Below are positions 1-6,181 of a DNA stretch of 9,967 bases, piece by piece; the first letter of the stretch is position 1; each line of letters starts with the position of its first letter. Both the position numbers and the translations under genes were made by a program. The notes beneath the pieces were generated by a model, which searched no databases, was not told the origin of the DNA, and saw nothing but the letters and a program-made list of their open reading frames with translations. Source of the stretch: CAZRHR01 sp964599915 (GTDB lineage Bacteria > Bacteroidota > Bacteroidia > CAIKAF01); contig CAZRHR010000083.1 of NCBI GenBank assembly GCA_964599915.1, positions 1 through 9,967 of the forward strand. The letters run 5' to 3'.

Positions 1-770
1 GTCTTGGAGATGAAGTTTTTTCTACAGGTTGGATATCAGAGGGGAAATTGGAAAAACTCATGCATGCCATGTCTGCATTTTATCATTTAATGAAAGTGCA
101 TGAAGTAGTGCAATGGCGAGCCTGCGCCACGAGTGCCATGCGAGAAGCGAAAAATGGTGTAGAAGTGGTGCGGCTTTTAAAAGAAAAAACCGGCATTGCC
201 ATTGAGGTCATTCATGGCTCCGAAGAAGCAGATCTTATTTTCAACTCTTATTTAGAGGACATGCCCACTTCAGCACAAGCCTTTCTTTACATTGATGTGG
301 GCGGAGGATCTACTGAACTCACTTTATTTTCAGCCGGCAAAAAGGTCTTTTCAGAATCTTTTCCCATGGGAACGGTAAGAACCCTCCAAGGAAGTGTCGC
401 GCCGGACACGCTTTTGCGTATGCAGGAAACTTTTAAAAGACTGGCACTTGCTTTTCCACAAATGTCGGCCATTGGATCGGGCGGAAACATCATCAAGTTG
501 TTCAAAATGGCGGAAATAATAGTTGGAAAACCGCTGAAGCGTAGCAAACTACGAAGCATGTATAAAAATCTTTTGGCCCTGAGTTACGAGGAAAGGGTAC
601 AACAATTGGGCTTAAATCCAGACCGGGCAGACGTAATCATTCCGGCAGCGGAAATTTTCCTTCATGTATGCAAACACGCCAACATAAAGGATATTTTTGT
701 GCCTAAAGTTGGATTAAGTGATGGTATTGTGCGGCAACTTCACGCCAAACATGGACTTACCCAACCATAA
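1..770 (+). CDS. ppx: Ppx/GppA family phosphatase (exopolyphosphatase-like), 5' end outside window
   Basis: Likely hydrolyses polyphosphate or pppGpp in the cytoplasm, using the sugar kinase/HSP70/actin fold. The frame is open from base 3 with no stop upstream, so 255 residues are visible and the start lies left of the window. The TTG at 48 is not the real start, because family-like sequence (LGDEVFSTGWIS) precedes it. Visible motifs, numbered from base 3: the glutamate pair in GSEEADLIF (E74-E75), where the family has its catalytic Glu; the phosphate loop DVGGGSTEL from residue 98; the GSGGN loop at 158-162; and a conserved LGLNPDRADVIIPAAEI segment near the C-terminus, followed by VGLSDGIVRQL. 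Homologues in Bacteroidota are, from memory, about 300 residues, so perhaps 45-50 are missing. The length matches the short, two-domain form without the C-terminal HD region of E. coli Ppx. Substrate choice between polyP and pppGpp cannot be read from sequence. The 3' end overlaps the convergent kinase gene by 14 bp. Confidence 0.9.
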   Translation, partial: LGDEVFSTGWISEGKLEKLMHAMSAFYHLMKVHEVVQWRACATSAMREAKNGVEVVRLLKEKTGIAIEVIHGSEEADLIFNSYLEDMPTSAQAFLYIDVGGGSTELTLFSAGKKVFSESFPMGTVRTLQGSVAPDTLLRMQETFKRLALAFPQMSAIGSGGNIIKLFKMAEIIVGKPLKRSKLRSMYKNLLALSYEERVQQLGLNPDRADVIIPAAEIFLHVCKHANIKDIFVPKVGLSDGIVRQLHAKHGLTQP

Positions 771-2058
771 CTTTTCCGGCAGACACTTTTGCACCTATTA
801 AGTGTAGCATGTTAAAGAGGCCGAAATACGTTTTGTTCACGTAGATGATATGCCGACTGCCTCTCGCAGCGCCATAGGAGCGGCTTCTTGGGTCTTTGGC
901 CAAACGCTCGCCCAAGTCATTTAAGGCAGTGAAAAAAGCTGCATCACCAAAATCGAAAGTTTCTTGGTCAAATGGCTGGCGTAAAAGTTCGAGAAGTTGG
1001 CGAAACGAGGAAATAAAGTAAGCCTTTTCGTCCTTTCCGGAGGTAGGAAGTAGAATCCCTAATCCTGTTAAGGTATGTTCCATCACCTCATCGGAAAGCA
1101 GGTTATTTGGATCTAACATGGAAAAATAGGCCTCGTAAAAATCTTGGGGAACAGATTTGACACATCCGAAATCCAATACTCCTAGTTTACCGTCCGGTGT
1201 TACCAGAAAATTGCCGGGATGAGGATCTGCATGGACTTGGCGAAGTTGGTGCATTTGAAAATCATAAAAATCCCAAAGCCATTGTCCTATTTGGTTGCGG
1301 GTGTCTTGGTCGTGTGCGCTTTGCACCCATTCTGTAAGGGTAGTTCCTTCCAACCAATCCATGGTGAGCACCCTGGATCCGCTAAAAGCCGGATAATAGA
1401 CGGGGAAAACAAGTCCTGGCAAATGTTGGCATGCCTGACTAATGGCCATACTTTGCTTAAGCTCCAGCACATAATCCGCTTCTTCCAATAGTTTGGCTTC
1501 TACCTCTTCAAAATAAGGTCGAATTTCACTTTCATTCAAATCGAGCAAACGAACCGCGAAAGGCTTCACCAATCGGAGATCACTTACAATGCTTTCCGCA
1601 ATACCGGGATATTGAATTTTCACCGCGAGGGGTTTTCCATCTTTTTCAGCCCGATGTACTTGGCCAATGGAAGCGGCATTAGTGGCTTCCAAATCGAAGA
1701 AATCGAAACAGGCTTGCGGGGTGACACCCAAAGATTTGCGAAAGACCTGGGTAATTAATGGACCAGAGAGTGCTGGTGCTTTGTATTGCGACTGGCGAAA
1801 AGCATCGAAATATTCTGTTGGCAACAGATTTTTGTCTGTGGCCAGCATTTGAGCCATTTTCAAAGCACTTCCTTTAAGCGTGCTCAGGGTTTGATAGATA
1901 TCTTTGGCATTTCGTTGGTTCAATGTGGACGTATCTGCCTCACCTGTAACCATTTTATTGGCATAATGCCTGGCATAGTTGAGTCCAATTTTCGCGCCTG
2001 TGGCCACAAATTGACTTGCACGGGCTACTTTGGATGTAGGAATTTTGTTTTGGCTCAT
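757..2058 (-). CDS. ABC1/AarF/UbiB-family atypical protein kinase-like protein
   Basis: 433 residues, a usual length for this family, whose members (UbiB, COQ8/ADCK) have a kinase-like fold with ATPase activity and act in isoprenoid-quinone or lipid handling at membranes. Motifs visible: the family-specific N-terminal signature as KMAQ (residues 67-70, an Ala replacing the Gly of the usual KxGQ); an Ala-rich nucleotide loop NAASIGQVH (127-135); the VAIK-type lysine in LAVK (K147); the catalytic-loop segment VHADPHPGN (275-283, with D278 and N283); and the metal-binding DFG at 296-298. All key residues are present, so it should be active. Bacteroidota generally make menaquinone rather than ubiquinone, so a UbiB role in ubiquinone synthesis is unlikely; membrane lipid or quinone homeostasis is inference. 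The start ATG overlaps the stop of the TetR gene (ATGA at 2055-2058), implying translational coupling and control by that regulator. Tail-to-tail overlap with ppx. Confidence 0.92.
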   Translation of the reverse strand: MSQNKIPTSKVARASQFVATGAKIGLNYARHYANKMVTGEADTSTLNQRNAKDIYQTLSTLKGSALKMAQMLATDKNLLPTEYFDAFRQSQYKAPALSGPLITQVFRKSLGVTPQACFDFFDLEATNAASIGQVHRAEKDGKPLAVKIQYPGIAESIVSDLRLVKPFAVRLLDLNESEIRPYFEEVEAKLLEEADYVLELKQSMAISQACQHLPGLVFPVYYPAFSGSRVLTMDWLEGTTLTEWVQSAHDQDTRNQIGQWLWDFYDFQMHQLRQVHADPHPGNFLVTPDGKLGVLDFGCVKSVPQDFYEAYFSMLDPNNLLSDEVMEHTLTGLGILLPTSGKDEKAYFISSFRQLLELLRQPFDQETFDFGDAAFFTALNDLGERLAKDPRSRSYGAARGSRHIIYVNKTYFGLFNMLHLIGAKVSAGKVMVG

Positions 2059-2714
2059 GCCATTTTAAATTGACGAAACAGGAATTTAACCAAGTCTATA
2101 CCACTATCAATGCCGCTTGGGCCGGTAAGGTCGAACACCCATCGAACACTTTTCTCGATGGCCATATCGGTATCGGTAAATCCTGCACTTTGGTCTTGAA
2201 GCCAGAAATTGAGAAGAAAAAGGAATTGTACCCAAGCTGCTTGAGGATATTGCCTTTCAAGTTGCCAACGCGCTTGGATTTCATTGGAATCTACACCTTC
2301 TTCGGTTAGGTCTTGAAAATACCGCATCAAATGTTCCTTAAACTTCTTGTTTTTGAGAAGTTTGGGGTCACGAAGGTCGCCGGAAGTCCATTTAAAATAG
2401 GACCTTTGGGCTTGGGCCTCCTGAAAAAAAGTGAAATAGAAAGACAATAATTTTTCCTTGACGGAGTACGTTTTATACGTATCGTCTTGTGCGAGGGTGT
2501 TTAAAGTTTGGTGAAGCAATTGTACCCAAGTATCTTCTTCCAATTGATCGAAAGAAGCATAGGAGGCATAGAAATCTTTTTCGGTCAAGTCCCTTTTCAT
2601 GCAGAACTTGGCGATGGATTTTGGCCTCCGGCCTTTGGTAACAACATACAGCTGGTAGGCGCTTCTCAACGCAGATGCTGCATCGGATGAGACGTTGGTC
2701 GTTTCGGTTTCCAT
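2055..2714 (-). CDS. TetR/AcrR-family transcriptional regulator
   Basis: 219 residues, typical TetR length. The N-terminal ~60 residues look like a TetR DNA-binding domain: a first helix (about 12-26, ALRSAYQLYVV), then a helix-turn-helix around 27-56 reading RRPKSIAKFCMKRDLTEKDFYAS, with the FYxxF-like recognition helix and following Phe common in the family. The remaining ~150 residues are helical and rich in aromatic residues (LLSFYFTFFQ, WVQFLFLLNFWLQ), as expected for a ligand-binding and dimer domain; the ligand is unknown. It sits directly upstream of the ABC1 kinase with a 4-bp stop/start overlap, and I recall this TetR-kinase pairing from other Flavobacteriia, so it probably controls its own operon. 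A weak -7-like sequence TTTATTTG (minus strand, 2758-2751) lies upstream but has no matching -33 box, so transcription may instead come from the XRE promoter 65 bp further upstream. No Shine-Dalgarno is visible before the ATG. Confidence 0.85.
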   Translation of the reverse strand: METETTNVSSDAASALRSAYQLYVVTKGRRPKSIAKFCMKRDLTEKDFYASYASFDQLEEDTWVQLLHQTLNTLAQDDTYKTYSVKEKLLSFYFTFFQEAQAQRSYFKWTSGDLRDPKLLKNKKFKEHLMRYFQDLTEEGVDSNEIQARWQLERQYPQAAWVQFLFLLNFWLQDQSAGFTDTDMAIEKSVRWVFDLTGPSGIDSGIDLVKFLFRQFKMA

Positions 2715-2772
2715 AGGAGTATTACTGAACTATGAAAAAACACCCGAAGCCAAATAAAAGTTTAAGAAGGAG

Positions 2773-2785
2773 GCTTAAATTAAGC
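2773..2785. repeat. 13-bp perfect inverted repeat over the XRE stop codon
   Basis: GCTTAA-A-TTAAGC, with 6-bp arms and one centre base, spanning the XRE stop codon. Further weaker pairing exists outward (2767-2772 with 2786-2791, including G-T pairs on the plus strand that become A-C mismatches on the minus strand). On the minus strand, in which the adjacent genes are transcribed, it is followed by a T-rich stretch but not a clean U-run. It may be a weak attenuator between the XRE and TetR genes, or chance in AT-rich DNA. Confidence 0.3.
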
Positions 2786-3172
2786 TTCTTTAGTATGGTT
2801 AGTTGCAGCGTTGCTTTGCTCTTCGGACTGCAACCTGTCGAGCAAACGACGCATGGATTGGTTTTGCTCCCTTAAAATGGCAATAACCTCTTCTTTTTCC
2901 CTGATGATTCTTTCGTACAATTCGTTTTCCTGCACGTTGACAGGTACACGAAAAGATTCACCGGATTTAATTTCCTCTCCAGGTTGAATCAATTGGTGAA
3001 TAGAAATACCCAAAATTTTAGATAGACTTTTTAGGCGCTCAATTGAAATTTTGGTGATACCTAATTCGATTCGGGAATAGGCATTTTGAGAGATGCCAAG
3101 TTGGAGTGCCATGTATTCTTGAGAATAGCGGCGCTCTTCCCGCAGGGACTTTAATTTTTTGTGAAGTTCCAT
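2780..3172 (-). CDS. XRE-family helix-turn-helix regulator with C-terminal coiled coil
   Basis: 130 residues. An HTH_XRE (lambda-repressor/Cro type) domain covers about residues 5-62: LKSLREERRYSQEYMALQL, then LGISQNAYSRIELG as the turn and recognition helix, then SIERLKSLSKILGISIHQL. After a linker, residues about 82-117 (ELYERIIREKEEVIAILRE and on) form an amphipathic, charged helix likely to be a coiled coil for dimerisation; the tail is polar. This small architecture is common in Bacteroidota and its targets are usually unknown. The ATG at 3172 is about 28 nt downstream of a predicted transcription start, with a well-formed promoter at 3207-3239. Short repeats between and upstream of the promoter boxes suggest autoregulation. 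It is the first gene of a minus-strand group with the TetR and kinase genes, 65 bp from the former; whether all three share a transcript is inference. Confidence 0.85.
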   Translation of the reverse strand: MELHKKLKSLREERRYSQEYMALQLGISQNAYSRIELGITKISIERLKSLSKILGISIHQLIQPGEEIKSGESFRVPVNVQENELYERIIREKEEVIAILREQNQSMRRLLDRLQSEEQSNAATNHTKEA

Positions 3173-3206
3173 TATGTAAAATGGTTAGTTTGGACACGTA
3201 ACTGCA

Positions 3207-3239
3207 CAAATATATAAAAAAAGATTTACCTAATTTCAA
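3207..3239 (-). promoter_or_regulatory. Bacteroidota-type promoter for the XRE gene
   Basis: Read on the minus strand, TATATTTG (3214-3207) matches the Bacteroidota -7 consensus TAnnTTTG exactly, and a TTG (3239-3237) lies 22 bp upstream, within the 17-23 bp range reported for Flavobacterium -33 boxes. Transcription would begin near 3200, giving a leader of about 28 nt before the XRE ATG at 3172. An octamer resembling two others upstream lies in the spacer, which would allow autorepression. Confidence 0.6.
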
Positions 3240-3294
3240 TATGTAACAAATTTTTAGGTTACACAGAAGAAAAAATTGGATACTATCTAGGTAG
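3226..3294. promoter_or_regulatory. Candidate operator cluster: three TTAGGTWA-like octamers
   Basis: TTAGGTAA on the minus strand (3233-3226, between the -7 and -33 boxes of the XRE promoter), TTAGGTTA on the plus strand (3254-3261) and the looser CTAGGTAG on the plus strand (3287-3294). The first two form an inverted pair 20 bp apart. Position at the promoter suggests binding by the XRE or TetR protein encoded next door; this is inference from position and repetition only. Confidence 0.35.
3242..3263. repeat. Inverted repeat TGTAAC-N10-GTTACA
   Basis: Perfect 6-bp arms at 3242-3247 and 3258-3263 separated by 10 bp, so arm centres are 16 bp apart. It begins 3 bp upstream of the -33 TTG of the XRE promoter and overlaps one of the TTAGGTWA-like octamers. 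A further GTAAC half-site lies at 3198-3202, near the predicted transcription start. A dimeric regulator site is possible; chance cannot be excluded in DNA this AT-rich. Confidence 0.35.
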
Positions 3295-3475
3295 TTTACA
3301 TCTAATTATACATAACTATCTAATTGTCTGACACATTTAATAAACTTAAAATCAGCTATTATATAAGAATTCACCAATCAATTAATTGTTTCAATTTGTC
3401 ATTAGCAGCTTATCTCCATTTCACTTAACATGTTTGCCACACCTTTTGTGCAATGATTTGTTATTTTTAACAGCC

Positions 3476-3520
3476 ATGAGCGACCAAATGGACCATCCTT
3501 TCACCACCTTTGGTCACTGA
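3476..3520 (+). other. Possible 14-codon leader ORF upstream of tolC
   Basis: ATG at 3476 reads MSDQMDHPFTTFGH and stops at TGA 3518-3520, 9 nt before the tolC ATG and in the same frame. A 7-bp inverted repeat GACCAAA (3482-3488) / TTTGGTC (3509-3515) lies wholly inside it, and a second GACCA at 3491-3495 could pair with the same 3' arm. That arrangement would suit a translated leader controlling tolC, but such short ORFs arise often by chance. The TGA also proves that tolC cannot start at this ATG. Confidence 0.2.
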
Positions 3521-3529
3521 AACATTGCC

Positions 3530-4885
3530 ATGAGGAATCTAAGCCATAATTTGTTGTTGGTTTTAGGGCTATGTGCCGGTTCTTGGGTACAGGGTCAAAA
3601 ACCAATGACCTTGCAAGCCTGCCTGGCCCATGCCGAGCAACATAACCTTTCTTTACAACAAGTAAAACTGCAAGTGGCGCAGTCCAGGGTGGCGGTGATT
3701 CAATCTTGGGTGGCGTTAATGCCCTCACTCAATGGAAGCGCCAGCCAGTCCACCAATTTCGGTTTACGCTTCGACCCCACCTCAGGTATTCTTCAAGACC
3801 AGAAGTTTGAAAGTTTTTCTACCGGAATCTCTTCCAATTTTGTCATATTCAATGGCCTGTCCAATTACAATAGCATCGCCCAAAACCAAAAAAGCTACGA
3901 GGCAGAAAAAGCGGGCTATGCACAAGCCATTGATGATTTACATTTAAATGTAACCGACTTGTTCATGCAGGTCATGTTTGCTGAGGAGCGATTAAAAATT
4001 ACCGCGAAGCAATTTGATTTGCTCAAAGCGCAAACTTCACGCATGCAAATGCTTTGGGAGGCTGGAAATGTGGTAAAAGGTGAATTTCTCACCCTTAAAT
4101 CACAAACAGCCACCCAAGAAGTGCAATTTATTGCCGCCCAAAATGCTTTAAAAATGGCCAAATTAGCATTGGCCCAAGCTTTAATGCTCGAACCGGAAAC
4201 GCTGGTGTTGAGTTATCCGCCGCTTGATAGTTTAGAAAATGTGATGACAGGGCCTTTGCCCGATCCAAAGAAAGTGATGGCTTCGGCAGTGACCATGCGT
4301 CCAGGGCTGATTGCTGCGCAATTGCGACGTGATGCCGCACGTTTTGGGTTGCGAAGCGCGAGGGGGAATTACGTTCCTACCATTGGATTAAACGCCTCGG
4401 CAAGTACCATTTACTCAGGACTTCGGAAACAAAATCCTTTTGATCCGAGCAGCCCACCCATTCCTTTTAACCAGCAGATGAAGGAAAACTTTGGGCAGCA
4501 GGTGAGTTTTTCACTCAGCGTTCCGCTATTAAATGGATGGAGCACCCGTGCGGCGGTGCAACAAGCCAAAATTGGTTTGGCAAGGGCTGAATTGTCCATT
4601 TTGGAGCAAGAAAATCAGTTAAGAAACACCATTGAACGAGCCCATGCCGATGCTTTGGCCGCGTATCAAACCTGGCAGGCCAACCAAATCAACCTCCAGG
4701 CACTGGAAGAAGCACGCCAATATGCCGAAGACCGATTCTCTGTTCAGGCCATCAACGCACTTCAGTTTAATGATGCAGTAACCCGCTATTTTCAAGCCCA
4801 AACCGAGCTACTTATCGCTCATTACGATTTTATTTTCAAAAGCCTCGTGCTCCAATTTTACCAAGGAAACCGTTTTAAATTTTAA
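3530..4885 (+). CDS. TolC-family outer membrane efflux protein
   Basis: 451 residues, the usual length for the family. It should form the outer-membrane barrel and periplasmic tunnel of a tripartite exporter. The start at 3530 gives a clean Sec signal peptide: a short basic N-terminus, the hydrophobic LLLVLGLCAG, and a likely cut near residue 22 (WVQG/QK); an in-frame TGA at 3518 excludes upstream starts. The mature protein begins MTLQACLAHAEQHNLSL, the typical TolC opening, followed by two repeats of long amphipathic helices (about 110-215 and 330-430) and beta-strand segments such as LNGSASQSTNFGLRF, GISSNFVIFNGLSNYNSI, VPTIGLNASAST and VSFSLSVPLLNGWS; the NG-L/W motif in both halves marks the internal duplication. 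It is followed after 3 nt by the adaptor gene, so the two form an operon. No inner-membrane transporter gene is adjacent, so the substrate cannot be inferred. The protein itself shows no truncation. Confidence 0.92.
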   Translation: MRNLSHNLLLVLGLCAGSWVQGQKPMTLQACLAHAEQHNLSLQQVKLQVAQSRVAVIQSWVALMPSLNGSASQSTNFGLRFDPTSGILQDQKFESFSTGISSNFVIFNGLSNYNSIAQNQKSYEAEKAGYAQAIDDLHLNVTDLFMQVMFAEERLKITAKQFDLLKAQTSRMQMLWEAGNVVKGEFLTLKSQTATQEVQFIAAQNALKMAKLALAQALMLEPETLVLSYPPLDSLENVMTGPLPDPKKVMASAVTMRPGLIAAQLRRDAARFGLRSARGNYVPTIGLNASASTIYSGLRKQNPFDPSSPPIPFNQQMKENFGQQVSFSLSVPLLNGWSTRAAVQQAKIGLARAELSILEQENQLRNTIERAHADALAAYQTWQANQINLQALEEARQYAEDRFSVQAINALQFNDAVTRYFQAQTELLIAHYDFIFKSLVLQFYQGNRFKF

Positions 4886-4888
4886 GTC

Positions 4889-6181
4889 ATGGATTTGTTG
4901 AAAAAGCCTTTTACCTATGCCATCATGCTTATTTCCATTGGATTGGGCATGGGTTGTGGTGGTGGAGACGCCATCATGGTTTCTGCGGATACGGTCGCCG
5001 TTAGGGATATTTTTGAAACGGTGTCGGCTTCTGGAAAAATCAATCCTGAACTGGAGGTGAAAGTGAGCTCAGATGTGTCCGGAGAAATAGTTGAACTCCA
5101 TGTGGCCGAAGGTGATTCGGTTAAAAAGGGAGATTTGCTTATGGTCATCAATCCGGATTTATACCAAAGTGAGTTCGAAAGAAATGAGGCGTTGTTGCAA
5201 CAAACCCAAGCCAATTTAGCCAGTGCAAAAGCCAGGTTTTCCCAGGCGAAAGCACAATTTATACAGGCTGAAGCTGCTTTTAAAAGAAATCAATCTCTCT
5301 TTCAGAAAGAGGCCATTTCACGGATGGAATTTGAACAATCGGAAACCCAATACTTGGTGGCACAAAGTGAAATGTAGGCCTCAAAACAAAGCATTGCAGA
5401 GGCAGAATTCAAGTTATAAATTACTCGCGCAGCGCTTACCGCAGCCCGCAAAAACCTGGCCCGAACCCGCATTTTGGCGCCCCTGAGCGGCATTGTGTCC
5501 AAACTTGCAGTAGAACAGGGCGAACGGGTGGTAGGAACCGCACAGATGACCGGTACGGAAATGCTTCGCATTGCCAATTTGGCGAATATGGAAGTCACCG
5601 TGGAGGTCAATGAAAATGATATTGTAAAACTCCACCTTATGGATACCGCTTTCATTGAGGTTGACGCGTACAATAACCGAAAATTTACAGGCATAGTCAC
5701 AGCCATTGCCAATTCTCCCAAATCCGGGCAAGTCCAGATGTCCACGGACGAGGTGACCAATTTTGAGGTTAAAATCCGAATATTGGCTTCTTCCTATGAA
5801 GATTTACTGGCAGAAGACCCTAAAAAAACATCTCCTTTTCGTCCCGGCATGTCGGCCACCGTTGATATTCGCACCCGTAGGGCGATGGGTGCTATTTCTG
5901 TTCCCATTGGTGCAGTTACAGCAAGAAAAGATACCGCAAATCCTAGTGCCCCACTGAAAGAATACGTTTTTCTTGTAGATGGTGAGGTGGCCAAACAAGT
6001 GGAAGTCACCACCGGTTTACAAGACAGTCGGTTTATTGAGCTGTTGAGTGGTGTAGAGGCCGGACAAGTTATTATTGACGGACCTTATGCCGAAGTGTCG
6101 CGAAATCTGAAAGATGGTACACAAATTCGTGTGGTCGCCAAGGACATGCTGTATCGTCAAATGGGAAGTCAAGAACCTTAA
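4889..6181 (+). pseudogene. HlyD/RND-type periplasmic adaptor, interrupted by two in-frame stops
   Basis: Reads as one adaptor of about 430 codons in a single frame, but with TAG at codon 163 (5375) and TAA at codon 177 (5417). The first part (162 residues) has a hydrophobic export signal ending in GMGC (C23, a loose lipobox, so perhaps a lipoprotein), the first half of the biotinyl-lipoyl domain (KVSSDVSGEIVELHVAEGDSV) and the first arm of the coiled-coil hairpin. Codons 164-176 still read as coiled coil. After the second stop come the return arm (ITRAALTAARKNLARTRI), the second lipoyl half (LAPLSGIVSKLAVEQGERV), then beta-barrel and membrane-proximal domains to the TAA at 6179. Length matches intact homologues and there is no frameshift. 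Neither fragment could work alone as an adaptor. The downstream part could restart at TTG 5474 or ATG 5546, but would lack the signal. Stops could arise from Gln codons by C-to-T change, or from Glu/Lys codons by transversion. It shares an operon with tolC (3-nt gap) and tsaB (1-bp overlap). Confidence 0.85.
5375..5419 (+). other. Two in-frame stop codons inside the adaptor coiled coil
   Basis: TAG at 5375-5377 and TAA at 5417-5419 are in the same frame as both the upstream and downstream coding halves. The 13 codons between them read ASKQSIAEAEFKL, which continues the amphipathic helix pattern, so the interval is former or actual coding sequence rather than a spacer. Each stop is one substitution away from a Gln, Glu or Lys codon, residues that suit these coiled-coil positions. 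Confidence 0.85.

Larger units (their letters stand above)
3173..3529. other. AT-rich divergent intergenic region between XRE and tolC genes
   Basis: 357 bp with no substantial ORF. It separates the minus-strand regulator/kinase set from the plus-strand efflux set, so it must hold promoters for both directions. I see a good promoter for the XRE gene, repeats resembling operators (3226-3322), a 10-bp palindrome CAATTAATTG (3379-3388) and, close to tolC, a 14-codon ORF with an inverted repeat. For the plus-strand direction only one-mismatch -7 candidates occur (TCAATTTG 3391-3398, CATGTTTG 3429-3436, CACCTTTG 3505-3512), none with a correctly spaced TTG, so the tolC promoter is not located. No tRNA or recognisable riboswitch was seen. 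Confidence 0.6.

Noticed and set aside
48..50. TTG as the start of the Ppx/GppA gene
   Set aside because: The frame is open to the left edge and the preceding 15 codons match the family, so the true start is outside the window.
3379..3388. CAATTAATTG palindrome
   Set aside because: Ten bp of mostly A/T symmetry is expected by chance in this AT-rich stretch and no partner copy was seen.
3391..3398. TCAATTTG as the -7 box of a tolC promoter
   Set aside because: It has one mismatch to TAnnTTTG and no TTG 17-23 bp upstream.
5375..5419. Genetic code change as an explanation for both stops
   Set aside because: TAA clearly terminates ppx, the kinase, XRE, tolC, tsaB, the M1 peptidase and ribE in this window, so TAA cannot be generally reassigned.
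5223..5486. An 87-codon ORF in another frame bridging the adaptor stops, which could suggest a frameshift
   Set aside because: Its residues do not resemble an adaptor, whereas the original frame continues with correct motifs on both sides; the defect is nonsense substitution, not a frameshift.
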